NCBI GenBank assembly: GCA_903856995.1
Contig: CAIODK010000050.1
Coordinates: 1-23,519, forward strand
Direction: 5' to 3'
Source of the DNA: an uncultured Burkholderiales bacterium
GTDB taxonomy: Bacteria > Pseudomonadota > Gammaproteobacteria > Burkholderiales > Burkholderiaceae_C
Length of the DNA: 23,519 nucleotides
In this document: positions 7,882-14,428 of the stretch, piece by piece
Position numbering within the stretch: position 1 is the stretch's first letter
Layout: every line of letters starts with the position of its first letter
Translations under genes and position numbers: made by a program
The notes under the pieces: model-generated
The model's database searches: none
What the model was told of the DNA's origin: nothing
What the model saw: only the letters and a program-made list of their open reading frames with translations

Positions 7882-8616
7882 GAACTCTTGTCTGACCCAC
7901 AAACGTGGATTGCCTTTGCCACCCTCACCGCACTCGAGCTGGTGCTGGGGATTGACAACATCATCTTCATTTCCATCTTGGTGGACAAACTTCCCCCTGA
8001 CAAGCGTGAGTTCGCGCGTCGCGTGGGCCTGTTCATGGCCATGTTCATGCGCATTGGCTTGCTCTTGCTGTTGTCGTTCATCGTCGGCTTGGTCACACCG
8101 CTGTTCACCGCCTTCGGCCAATCGATCTCAGGCCGCGATCTCATTTTGATCCTAGGTGGCTTGTTCCTCATTTGGAAAAGTACAGGTGAAATCCACCAAT
8201 CGCTGGAAGGCGAAGATGGGCACGGCAGCAACGCCATCGCCAGCACCCTGACCGCTGTGATCTTGCAAATCATGGTCGTCGACTTGGTGTTCTCACTCGA
8301 CTCCATCGTCACTGCCGTCGGCATGGTGGACGAAGTGGCCATCATGATCGCCGCCGTCGTCGCCTCTGTGGGCTTGATGATGCTGTTTGCCTCAGCCATC
8401 GGTCAATTTGTGTCAGACCACCCTTCCATCAAAATGCTCGCCCTCACCTTCTTGGTGGTGGTCGGCGTGGTGCTGATGGCCGACGGTTTTGGCCACCACA
8501 TCCCCAAGGGCTACATTTACTTTGCCATGGCTTTCTCGGTGTTGGTCGAGATGCTTAACATCCGTTTTCGCAAGCGTGGTGCAACTGTCATTCACCTGCA
8601 CCAAAACACGCCCTAA
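7879..8616 (+). CDS. TerC family integral membrane protein (possible metal-ion exporter)
   Basis: The 245-residue protein has about seven hydrophobic helices and the TerC family signatures: TALELVLGIDNIIFISILVDKLP near the N-terminus, with E20 and D26 in the first helix, and a second repeat-like motif VVDLVFSLDSIVTAVGMV. GRDLILILGGLFLIWKSTGEIH is also characteristic. Family members such as Alx and MeeF/YkoY type proteins export manganese or metallate exoenzymes, so metal efflux is a reasonable inference but not shown. The start at ATG 7879 lies inside a small inverted repeat. The gene stands 83 bases after the hydratase and may have its own control. Confidence 0.92.
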   Translation: MELLSDPQTWIAFATLTALELVLGIDNIIFISILVDKLPPDKREFARRVGLFMAMFMRIGLLLLLSFIVGLVTPLFTAFGQSISGRDLILILGGLFLIWKSTGEIHQSLEGEDGHGSNAIASTLTAVILQIMVVDLVFSLDSIVTAVGMVDEVAIMIAAVVASVGLMMLFASAIGQFVSDHPSIKMLALTFLVVVGVVLMADGFGHHIPKGYIYFAMAFSVLVEMLNIRFRKRGATVIHLHQNTP

Positions 8617-8619
8617 AAT

Positions 8620-8649
8620 TTGACATCCAAGCTTTTCAAATGCTGCAAT
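8620..8649 (+). promoter_or_regulatory. probable sigma-70 promoter for the 8655 gene
   Basis: A perfect TTGACA -35 box (8620-8625), an 18-base spacer and a TGCAAT -10 box (8644-8649) lie just past the terC stop. The -10 ends only 5 bases before the ATG at 8655, so transcription would begin at or next to the start codon, giving a leaderless or nearly leaderless mRNA. There is no Shine-Dalgarno site, which agrees with this. Confidence 0.5.
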
Positions 8650-8654
8650 AAGAA

Positions 8655-8972
8655 ATGACTCAAGCCCCACGGTCACGCATCGACATGCGACAGAGAACTC
8701 TCACGAGAAACGAGAGACGACTGAGTAATCAAGCGTACAGAAAATTCTTGTACGAAAAATACCAAGTCGTTTTCTCTGTGCGTGAGCTGTGCTTCTTATT
8801 CAACGGAGAAAGCTACCCAAAGGCTGAACCCCTGATGCAGCGCCTGCACAGGCTAGAGCGCGCGGAAGTGCGTCTGACCTTCTACGTTCTCGCCATATTC
8901 TTGATACTGCTCTGCTTTGTCATGACCGGGGTGAACGCCATTGATAGCTACGTGCAATCCGTGCAGCAATAA
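8655..8972 (+). CDS. small basic membrane-anchored hypothetical protein
   Basis: The 105-residue protein has a very basic N-terminal half (MRQRTLTRNERRLSNQAYRKFLYEKY) and one strong C-terminal membrane helix, LTFYVLAIFLILLCFVMTGV (about residues 74-93), with a short tail outside. I do not recognise a family. The basic half could bind nucleic acid or phospholipid at the inner face of the membrane, but that is inference. An alternative start is the ATG at 8685. The gene is followed by a strong terminator. Confidence 0.65.
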   Translation: MTQAPRSRIDMRQRTLTRNERRLSNQAYRKFLYEKYQVVFSVRELCFLFNGESYPKAEPLMQRLHRLERAEVRLTFYVLAIFLILLCFVMTGVNAIDSYVQSVQQ

Positions 8973-9010
8973 CTAGGTCGAGCCCCAAATCGAGCTCCAA
9001 AAACAGAAAA

Positions 9011-9033
9011 GCCCGTAGTCAGAGACTACGGGC
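9011..9033. terminator. bidirectional Rho-independent terminator
   Basis: A perfect 10-bp stem GCCCGTAGTC/GACTACGGGC has a 3-base loop, with an A-run before it and TTTTT after it. It ends the plus-strand operon and, read on the other strand, lies just past the 3' end of the tRNA, so it serves both transcripts. Confidence 0.93.
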
Positions 9034-9041
9034 TTTTTGTT

Positions 9042-9118
9042 TGGTGGTGATAGGTGGATTTGAACCACCGACATCAGCATTATGAATGCTGCGCTCTAAC
9101 CAACTGAGCTATACCACC
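9042..9118 (-). tRNA. tRNA-Met (anticodon CAT, elongator type)
   Basis: The 77-base minus-strand sequence folds as a complete tRNA. The acceptor stem is GGTGGTA with TATCACC (one G-T pair), followed by an A discriminator and an encoded CCA. The D arm is GCTCAGTTGGTTAGAGC, the anticodon stem is CAGCA/TGCTG with loop TTCATAA, and the T arm contains GTTCAAATC. Anticodon CAT fits elongator Met or a lysidine-modified Ile2 tRNA. The general look favours Met, but only a comparison with a tRNA model would settle it. The initiator type is excluded because the first base pair is G-C. A TACAAT box at 9132-9137 is a plausible -10. Confidence 0.88.
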
Positions 9119-9177
9119 TTATCAGCGCAAGATTGTAAACCATTTTTTGACTGCATCAGAAACGCAGAAACGCGGCT

Positions 9178-9585
9178 CTAGGCTTGTCTGCGCGCGTTGT
9201 CGCTGTGTTTGTTTGAGGCATCTTCGCTTACGTGCTTCACGTTCTTGTCCTTACACATCGTATGCATCAACTCATCCAAAGTAGAGAAGTATTTGTCAGC
9301 GATTGATGTTGGCACGAGGTACTTGGTGCGACGGTTTCTACCCTCAAACACTTGCTCTATGAGTTCAGACTCACGCAAGTCATTGAGCTTGCTATGGATG
9401 GTGGAAGGACTTGCGATGGCGCTCAATGACATGGCGTCTTTAACGGTCATGGGCCTGCCTTGCGCATGGCACAAGGCAATCGCATTGAGCAATTGCTTGG
9501 CTGTTTGATCTACGTTTGACACGTGTGCAGACGTGCTTTCAAAGGCATCGACTTGGGACAGAAAGCGGAGGTATGTTGATTTCAT
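9178..9585 (-). CDS. small winged-helix (MarR-like) regulator, copy 1
   Basis: The 135-residue protein has a winged-helix DNA-binding core: DQTAKQLLNAIALCHAQGRPMTVKDAMSLSAIASPSTIHSKLNDLRESELIEQV, then the wing EGRNRRTKYLVPT. It is clearly a paralogue of the genes at 10413 and 12007, with roughly 70-80% nucleotide identity by eye over about 230 bases. The C-terminal tail KDKNVKHVSEDASNKHSDNARRQA is hydrophilic and found only in this copy. The start at 9585 (MKSTYLRFL) is chosen because the other two copies begin MKKTYIRFL and MKDIYLRFI; an upstream in-frame start would add 37 unconserved residues. It is divergent from the membrane-protein gene at 9819, a typical regulator-target layout. The target is unknown. 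Confidence 0.8.
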   Translation of the reverse strand: MKSTYLRFLSQVDAFESTSAHVSNVDQTAKQLLNAIALCHAQGRPMTVKDAMSLSAIASPSTIHSKLNDLRESELIEQVFEGRNRRTKYLVPTSIADKYFSTLDELMHTMCKDKNVKHVSEDASNKHSDNARRQA

Positions 9586-9597
9586 GGATTTAACATA

Positions 9598-9641
9598 ATT
9601 ATAGTCAAAGCCATATGCACAGTCGATTTGTCCATCACAAA
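9598..9641 (-). promoter_or_regulatory. promoter and conserved element upstream of winged-helix copy 1
   Basis: On the minus strand a perfect TATAAT -10 (9598-9603) is preceded by a 17-base spacer and a TCGACT -35 (9621-9626). The -35 sits inside a 25-bp element at 9617-9641 that recurs at 12440-12464 upstream of copy 3. The shared core is 13 identical bases, TCGATTTGTCCAT on the plus strand (9623-9635). A second CGATTTGT lies at 9653-9660. An operator overlapping the promoter, perhaps autoregulatory, is the simple reading. The predicted 5' leader is only about 6 bases. Confidence 0.55.
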
Positions 9642-9818
9642 CAATTTCTGTGCGATTTGTTGTCAAACTTATCGCAACCGCAAAAACCATCAGCATTTAA
9701 TATATTTATATTTGTAAGAATTTATTAGGTGAACCCCTTTAGACTCAAAGACCTGCTTGGGGTTATGCGTTAGTTACTTTTGACGCGAGTTCAGTGACAG
9801 TAATTCACGGACACATGT

Positions 9819-10394
9819 ATGCCTAAGTTTGATCGACTCTCCGCGAGCAACATCTTCCATCACATGTTGAGTGCGCTTTTCTGTGCGTTTATTTATTTCT
9901 ATACCTACAAACTGAACGTCTTTTTGTTCGATGATCTCAAGTTTTCTGAGGGCATCAGTTGGGTGTTCATTCCGATGGGGCTGCGCGTCCTGTTAGTGCT
10001 GATCTTTGTTGAGACAGGCGCACTTGGCGTTTTCATTGGGTCTTTATTTTTCTACTATTTGAACGGGTCACAGGACGATCATGTGTTCAATATCGTCTCT
10101 GGTCTGATCTCGGCGGGTGCCCCATTGCTAGCGCGTTACATTGCAGTTGACAACTTCAAACTTGACATCAATCTGTCTCAGATCACGCTCAAGCCACTTT
10201 TAGAAATCACAGCGATCTTTGCTTTGATTACTGCTTTGTTCCGTTCAATGTGGCTCTATTGGTATGGCAAATCAGACGCGTTCATTGAAGGCGCATTCGT
10301 CATGTTTGTTGGCAACTTCATTGGCGCATTGATCGTGCTATCAACTGCGGCTGTCGCGCTCAAAATCTACAGATCAGCAACAGAAAAACTGTAA
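9819..10394 (+). CDS. MASE1-like multi-pass membrane protein, copy 1
   Basis: The 191-residue protein is highly hydrophobic, with about five or six membrane helices and no soluble output domain. FSEGISWVFIPMGLRVLLVLIFVETGALGVFIGSLFF resembles the entry of MASE1-type sensory membrane domains. It is a paralogue of the protein at 11339, sharing WVF.P.GLR, FYYLN/CYLN, F.IV.GLIS..APLLAR and VD..KLD. It stands alone, without the GGDEF or histidine kinase normally fused to MASE1. Upstream a TTGACG box lies at 9779-9784, but the -10 is unclear and the Shine-Dalgarno site is weak (GGAC). Ligand and partner are unknown; the adjacent divergent winged-helix gene is the best candidate for a functional link. 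Confidence 0.78.
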   Translation: MPKFDRLSASNIFHHMLSALFCAFIYFYTYKLNVFLFDDLKFSEGISWVFIPMGLRVLLVLIFVETGALGVFIGSLFFYYLNGSQDDHVFNIVSGLISAGAPLLARYIAVDNFKLDINLSQITLKPLLEITAIFALITALFRSMWLYWYGKSDAFIEGAFVMFVGNFIGALIVLSTAAVALKIYRSATEKL

Positions 10395-10412
10395 CGCCTC
10401 AGATTCCGAGAA

Positions 10413-10754
10413 TCAAGCCAAGTGTGCTTTCTGCATCAAGTTACCTAATTCAGCGAAGTATTCGTCAGCGTTTGGCGTCGGCACAAGGTACTTGGTACGG
10501 CGATCTTTACCCTCAAACACTTGGTCTATCAGTCCAGACTCCCGCAAGTCATCTAACTTGCGATGGATGGTGGCAGGACTTGCGATGGCACTCAACGCCA
10601 TGGCGTCTGTGACATTCAGTGGCTTGTCTTGCGCATGACGTAAGGCAATCACATTGAGTAATTGCTTAGCTGTTTGATCTATGTTCGAGACGTGCGTAGA
10701 CGTGCTGTCCAAAACGTGAACCAGTGACAAGAAGCGAATGTAGGTTTTCTTCAT
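10413..10754 (-). CDS. small winged-helix (MarR-like) regulator, copy 2
   Basis: The 113-residue protein is close to copy 1 over its whole length: MKKTYIRFLSLVHVLDSTSTHVSNIDQTAKQLLNVIALRHAQ, then the helix-turn-helix MTD/NVTDAMALSAIASPATIHRKLDDLRESGLIDQV and the wing EGKDRRTKYLVPT. It lacks the long tail of copy 1. The start at 10754 is set by similarity to the other two copies; an in-frame ATG 9 codons upstream exists. It is convergent with the membrane gene ending at 10394 (18-base gap) and lies downstream of the unrecognised gene at 10871 on the same strand. Upstream, 10819-10830 (TTTATCTATCAT) is a weak match to the shared operator-like core. Confidence 0.8.
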   Translation of the reverse strand: MKKTYIRFLSLVHVLDSTSTHVSNIDQTAKQLLNVIALRHAQDKPLNVTDAMALSAIASPATIHRKLDDLRESGLIDQVFEGKDRRTKYLVPTPNADEYFAELGNLMQKAHLA

Positions 10755-10870
10755 CAAAAGAATTGTATTGAAATTCATCAAGATCTCAAATTTTGCGAAT
10801 AGCCTATTATTTTTACTGTTTATCTATCATTCGCCAAAATTTATAGGAATTTCACACAAAACGCCAACTC

Positions 10871-11245
10871 TTAAAACGTTGAGAATTTATGCAAAAGATC
10901 ATCTGTGACGGAATGCAACGGGGTGGAAACAACGATTAGTTTTTGATAATCACTTGCCCGTTCTGCCCATTGTTTTTGAGCGTCAAGTACAGCATCGAAT
11001 GTTGAAAAATCGATGCTGATTGGCTGCTCATTTTCAAGCAGCAATAGATCAATGAGCGAGAGCTGGCCGAAATAGTAGAGGCTATAAAGAAAAGAGGTAG
11101 ATGCCTCAAAACTGAGTTGATGTAGCTCTACCGCTTCAACAAATATTTCTTTCAAATGGTCTTGGATTGGCATATCAGATACACAGCACCCACTCTCAGT
11201 GATGAGTGTTTTACACGCCCTGACCCACATTTGCTCAGCATTCAT
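10871..11245 (-). CDS. hypothetical protein between regulator and membrane protein
   Basis: I do not recognise this 124-residue protein. It looks soluble, mostly helical and acidic, with segments such as FVEAVELHQLSFEASTSFLYSLYYFGQLSLIDLLLLENEQPISIDFSTFDAVLDAQKQWAERAS. The ATG at 11245 has AAGGG 8 bases upstream; an in-frame GTG at 11254 would overlap that site, so ATG is preferred. It sits on the minus strand between the membrane protein at 11339 and winged-helix copy 2. It may belong to the same accessory module, but no sequence feature proves it. Confidence 0.6.
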   Translation of the reverse strand: MNAEQMWVRACKTLITESGCCVSDMPIQDHLKEIFVEAVELHQLSFEASTSFLYSLYYFGQLSLIDLLLLENEQPISIDFSTFDAVLDAQKQWAERASDYQKLIVVSTPLHSVTDDLLHKFSTF

Positions 11246-11300
11246 TGTTGACACCCTTTTCCAAGAATACTAGTTGTACTTATAAACTTATGAATTGGGG

Positions 11301-11333
11301 AAAAGCCTAGTGCGAATGCAAGCGCATACGGCT
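11301..11333 (-). terminator. possible terminator after MASE1-like copy 2
   Basis: On the minus strand AGCC/GGCT and TGCG/CGCA pairs form an interrupted stem with a 3-by-3 internal loop, followed by TTTTCCCC. It lies 6 bases beyond the stop of the membrane gene. The stem is short and imperfect, so this is a weak call. Confidence 0.4.
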
Positions 11334-11338
11334 CACCG

Positions 11339-11893
11339 TCATGCCATGGTGGTTTTGTAAAGTTTGATGAGCAGAGATGCCGTTGCAAAGACAATGACGG
11401 TCCCCACCCAATCTCCCACCGCCATCACAACCGAGTTCGCAATGAAGTTCTCACTCAGGCCGCTCCAGTAAAACCAAAGCTGATGCAATAACGCGCTGGT
11501 CACGCTAAATACCAAGGAGATTTGCACAAGAGACTTTGAGGTCAAGTTGCTGAGGTGAGGGTCTAGCTTCCAGAAGTCCACACAAAGTTGCCGCGCTAGC
11601 AAGGGTGCAATGCCTGAGATAAGGCCTGTGACGATGCTAAAGCTTTGTTGGTCAGCTGGTGCATTCAGGTAGCAGGTCAGGAATGTCGCCGTTGCAATGC
11701 CCACAGCTCCTGAGCCCACCAGCACTAAAACGAACAGCATTCTCAGTCCACTTGGGAGAAAAACCCAATGCACGCCTTGCGTGAATTCAAAGGATGAAAA
11801 AAGCACGGTATTCAGCTTAAAAACCCAAAAATAGGCGACCGCGCACCAGAGGGCTAGCACTGCTTTGCTAAGGGTGAGGCGTACGGGGTTCAT
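11339..11893 (-). CDS. MASE1-like multi-pass membrane protein, copy 2
   Basis: The 184-residue protein is almost entirely hydrophobic, with about five or six helices, and aligns end to end with the protein at 9819 at about 40% identity by eye. Shared segments are FKLN..LF....F..G..WVF.P.GLR, CYLN, FSIVTGLISGIAPLLARQLCVD and KLD. As in copy 1, no output domain follows the membrane region. The start ATG at 11893 has a GGAG site 6 bases upstream. Winged-helix copy 3 is 113 bases upstream on the same strand, with no T-run terminator between them, so they may be one transcript. The role is unknown; a small-molecule or membrane-state sensor is an inference from the MASE1 resemblance. Confidence 0.78.
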   Translation of the reverse strand: MNPVRLTLSKAVLALWCAVAYFWVFKLNTVLFSSFEFTQGVHWVFLPSGLRMLFVLVLVGSGAVGIATATFLTCYLNAPADQQSFSIVTGLISGIAPLLARQLCVDFWKLDPHLSNLTSKSLVQISLVFSVTSALLHQLWFYWSGLSENFIANSVVMAVGDWVGTVIVFATASLLIKLYKTTMA

Positions 11894-12006
11894 AAGAGCT
11901 CCGTTAATTCATGTGGGAAACCTGTCGGCGCATACGAGGAGCTGGGCTCCAATGCCTCGAAGGCAGGTTATTCACACGGTGACGCGTGAACGCATCAATG
12001 ATAGCT

Positions 12007-12351
12007 TCAAGCAGCGCCAAGGGCTTGCTTCATCAGCAGGCCTAAACGGGCGAAGTAGTTGTCAGCGACTTGGGTCGGAACGAGGTATTTGGTTCGGCGG
12101 TTTTTGCCCTCAAATACTTGCTCAATGAGTGCAGACTCTCGCAAGTCATCTAGCTTGCGATGGAGGGTGGCTGGGCTTGCGATTGAGTTCAACGACATAG
12201 CGTCCGTCACCGTCATTGATCGGCCTTGCACATGGCACACGGCAATCACGTTGAGCAATTGCTTGGCTGTTGCGTCAATCGCAGGCAATGCTTCAGACTT
12301 TCCTTCAATCGCATTGGCAAGCGCAATGAAGCGCAAATAGATGTCTTTCAT
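12007..12351 (-). CDS. small winged-helix (MarR-like) regulator, copy 3
   Basis: The 114-residue protein is the third paralogue: MKDIYLRFIALANAIEGKSEALPAIDATAKQLLNVIAVCHVQ, then MTVTDAMSLNSIASPATLHRKLDDLRESALIEQV and EGKNRRTKYLVPTQVADNYFARLGLLM. Its start is firm: AGGGAGA lies 6 bases before the ATG at 12351, which supports the start choice in the other two copies. It is upstream of membrane copy 2 on the same strand. The recognition helix (SIASPATLHRKLDDL) is nearly the same as in copies 1 and 2, so the three could compete for related sites. Confidence 0.82.
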   Translation of the reverse strand: MKDIYLRFIALANAIEGKSEALPAIDATAKQLLNVIAVCHVQGRSMTVTDAMSLNSIASPATLHRKLDDLRESALIEQVFEGKNRRTKYLVPTQVADNYFARLGLLMKQALGAA

Positions 12352-12439
12352 AAGTTTCTCCCTTTGTGGACAATCTACATGGAGACAACTTTTACCAAAT
12401 TCAAGTGTGTTTTATTTAAAAATTAGAACTTTTTAAGCG

Positions 12440-12464
12440 GCGCACTCGATTTGTCCATGACGAA
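12440..12464 (-). promoter_or_regulatory. conserved 25-bp element upstream of winged-helix copy 3
   Basis: This element matches 9617-9641 upstream of copy 1 at 21 of 25 positions, with an identical 13-base core (12446-12458). The surrounding DNA is otherwise dissimilar and AT-rich, so the match suggests selection or a retained duplicated operator. It lies about 90 bases upstream of the copy 3 start and may also affect the small plus-strand ORF at 12540. Confidence 0.5.
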
Positions 12465-12539
12465 ATACTAGTACAAATACCGTAAAAGTCATCAATGTGA
12501 CAGGCATAACATTGGCTTTCACCAACCGAAGCCCTCACT

Positions 12540-12731
12540 ATGCAATTTGTTAATTTTCTTGGCTTTGCGTGTCTTAAAACAAGTTTGGCGCTTGTTGCGA
12601 TTTTTGAATTTTCAATTATCTTTGCCGTAGATTTTTCCAAATACGAGCACGACAAGTTCATTTTGCTGGTTGTGGCCTGCATGACGCTCTTCTGCTTGTT
12701 CAGAGTGAGCCAAGCGAAGCGGGGATCTTGA
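12540..12731 (+). CDS. possible tiny two-helix membrane protein
   Basis: The 63-residue frame encodes two hydrophobic stretches, TSLALVAIFEFSIIFAV and KFILLVVACMTLFCLF, separated by a charged loop, and ends in KRGS. No Shine-Dalgarno site or good promoter is visible, and no family is recognised. It may be a real small membrane protein of the accessory block or a chance open frame. Confidence 0.35.
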   Translation: MQFVNFLGFACLKTSLALVAIFEFSIIFAVDFSKYEHDKFILLVVACMTLFCLFRVSQAKRGS

Positions 12732-12747
12732 ACCTTGATCGGTTCAA
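12728..12747. repeat. inverted repeat at the boundary of the accessory block
   Basis: TTGAACC and GGTTCAA form a perfect 7-bp stem around TTGATC, overlapping the stop of the tiny ORF and lying just before the flavin reductase stop. No T-run follows on either strand, so it is at most a weak terminator between convergent genes. Confidence 0.4.
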
Positions 12748-12753
12748 CGCCGG

Positions 12754-13224
12754 TTATTCGTCAAACGCAGCAAGTACGCCAAAACTGCGCTGGGCGTAAG
12801 CCAATCCGTGACCGGCTTGCACGCCAAAGTCGAGCACTTCGCCAATCAAGATGTCGTGATCGCCGGCCGACACCACGTGTGCAATCCGGCAGTCAAACCA
12901 TGCAATCACATCCTCTAAGCGGGCGTGTTGGTTCACACCGCGCAGCAAGTGCAGACCTTCAAAGCGTTCTGGTTGCGTCCCTTGTGCGAATTTGAGCGCC
13001 AGGTCTTTTTGCTGCGCACCCAAAACGTTGACCATGTAGCCACCCGCATTCACAAAAGCTGCATGGCTGTGGGATGTTTTGCGCACGCTCCACAACACCA
13101 TGGCGGGGTCGAGTGACACGGTATTGAACGAGTTGCAGGTCATGCCCCAGTCTTGCCCTTGGGTGTGAGCGGTCACCACGGTCACGCCCGTGGTGAAGCA
13201 GCTCATGGCGTCTTTGATGCTCAC
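12754..13224 (-). CDS. flavin reductase-like domain protein (FMN-binding)
   Basis: The 156-residue protein matches the single-domain flavin reductases that supply reduced FMN/FAD to two-component monooxygenases. Signature segments are the opening AMSCFTTGVTVVTAHTQGQDWGMTCNSFNTVSLDPAMVLWSV, then KTSHSHAAFVNAGGYMVNVL and the C-terminal HDILIGEVLDFG. The start codon is GTG, with GAAAG 6 bases upstream. It follows the acetate kinase gene by 19 bases on the same strand and may be the last gene of that operon. The oxygenase partner is not in the operon; the UbiH-family enzyme elsewhere in the window uses its own NAD(P)H-type chemistry. Confidence 0.9.
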   Translation of the reverse strand: MSIKDAMSCFTTGVTVVTAHTQGQDWGMTCNSFNTVSLDPAMVLWSVRKTSHSHAAFVNAGGYMVNVLGAQQKDLALKFAQGTQPERFEGLHLLRGVNQHARLEDVIAWFDCRIAHVVSAGDHDILIGEVLDFGVQAGHGLAYAQRSFGVLAAFDE

Positions 13225-13243
13225 GCAGTTCTTTCAGAAAATT

Positions 13244-14428
13244 TTATAGAAACGCAAGTGCGTCTTGTGCGGCCACACGGCCTTCGTCGGTGGGCACAAC
13301 CCAAACCTCAATGTCGCTATTTTCGGCGTGAATCGAAAGGACGCGGTCTCCAAGGGCTTTTGCGTTGCGGGCGTTGTCTAGGCGAACGCCCAAGTAAGCC
13401 AAGGCGTCGCACACTTGCTGGCGCAGCACCGCATCATGCTCGCCGATGCCACCCGTGAAGGCCAGCACATCGAGGCCGCCGATACAGGCGCTCAAGGCCC
13501 CCACTTCGCGTGTCACGCGGTGGGCAAACAAATCGGTGGCAAAGCGTGCGGCTTCAGAGCCTGAGGCTCGCAAGGTACGCATGTCCGCACTCTCGCCCGA
13601 TACGCCGAGCAAGCCGCTTTGTTTGTAGAGCAGTGTCTGAATGGCATCGTGGCCCCAGCCCTGCTCCATCAAGTAGAGCAACACGCCTGGGTCAATCGCA
13701 CCGCTGCGCGTGCCCATCATCAACCCATCCAAGGCCGAGAAGCCCATGGTGGTGGCTCGGCTCTGATGGGCCGTGGTGGCGCACACACTGGCACCGTTAC
13801 CCAAGTGCGCCATCACCGTTCGGCCCGCAGAGCGCGGCACATCGCGTTGCAGCACCTGGCTCACGTATTGGTAAGACAAGCCATGAAAACCATAGCGTCG
13901 CACGCCTTGCGCGGTGAGCTGTTTGTCAATGGCAAAGGTGGTTTCTAAGGGCGAGAGCGTGCGGTGAAATGCGGTGTCAAAACACGCTACTTGAGGCACG
14001 TCTGGGAATGATTCAGCAAATGCACGGATGCCCGCTAGGTTGTGTGGCTGGTGCAACGGCGCGAGCGCATTGAGGGTGGCAAGGCTCGCCATCACCTCGG
14101 GCGTGACGCACACACTGCGGCTAAAGAACGCGCCACCATGCACCACACGGTGGGCAATGGCCTGCACACGCACATGGGCAAAACGAGAGGCCAGCAAACC
14201 TTTGAGCGCGCTGAGCGCGGCATCAAACACATCTTGCTCAGGCAACGCAGCCACGGGGGTCGACGATTTACTTTGTCCTGTGGCGGAAAAGTTGATGCGT
14301 GGCTGGCCCGCAGGCTCTAAGCCTTCAATGCAGCCTGTGACTTCAGCATCGCCGATGCAGCCGCTTTGAATCGGGTACAGCGCAAACTTGAGGCTCGACG
14401 AGCCCGCGTTGACAGACAAGATGCTCAT
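13244..14428 (-). CDS. ackA: acetate/propionate kinase
   Basis: The 394-residue protein has the acetokinase family layout and near-normal length (about 400). It opens MSILSVNAGSSSLKFALY, the first family signature. Further motifs are HRVVHGG, ACFDTAFHRTL, RRYGFHGLSYQYV (second signature), MAHLGNGASVCA (phosphate-binding) and DVLAFTGGIGEHD (adenosine region). It catalyses reversible acyl phosphate + ADP to carboxylate + ATP. The start overlaps the stop of the MaoC-Pta gene by 4 bases (ATGA), so translation is coupled. With Pta it would convert acetyl-CoA (or propionyl/butyryl-CoA) to the acid with ATP gain, or activate the acid. Confidence 0.95.
   Translation of the reverse strand: MSILSVNAGSSSLKFALYPIQSGCIGDAEVTGCIEGLEPAGQPRINFSATGQSKSSTPVAALPEQDVFDAALSALKGLLASRFAHVRVQAIAHRVVHGGAFFSRSVCVTPEVMASLATLNALAPLHQPHNLAGIRAFAESFPDVPQVACFDTAFHRTLSPLETTFAIDKQLTAQGVRRYGFHGLSYQYVSQVLQRDVPRSAGRTVMAHLGNGASVCATTAHQSRATTMGFSALDGLMMGTRSGAIDPGVLLYLMEQGWGHDAIQTLLYKQSGLLGVSGESADMRTLRASGSEAARFATDLFAHRVTREVGALSACIGGLDVLAFTGGIGEHDAVLRQQVCDALAYLGVRLDNARNAKALGDRVLSIHAENSDIEVWVVPTDEGRVAAQDALAFL

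Noticed and set aside
9042..9118. tRNA attachment site for an integrative element
   Set aside because: No second copy of the tRNA 3' end and no integrase were found in the window.
12416..12682. 88-residue minus-strand frame upstream of regulator copy 3
   Set aside because: Its start has no ribosome site, its composition is unlike a protein, and it covers the conserved promoter element and the opposite tiny ORF.
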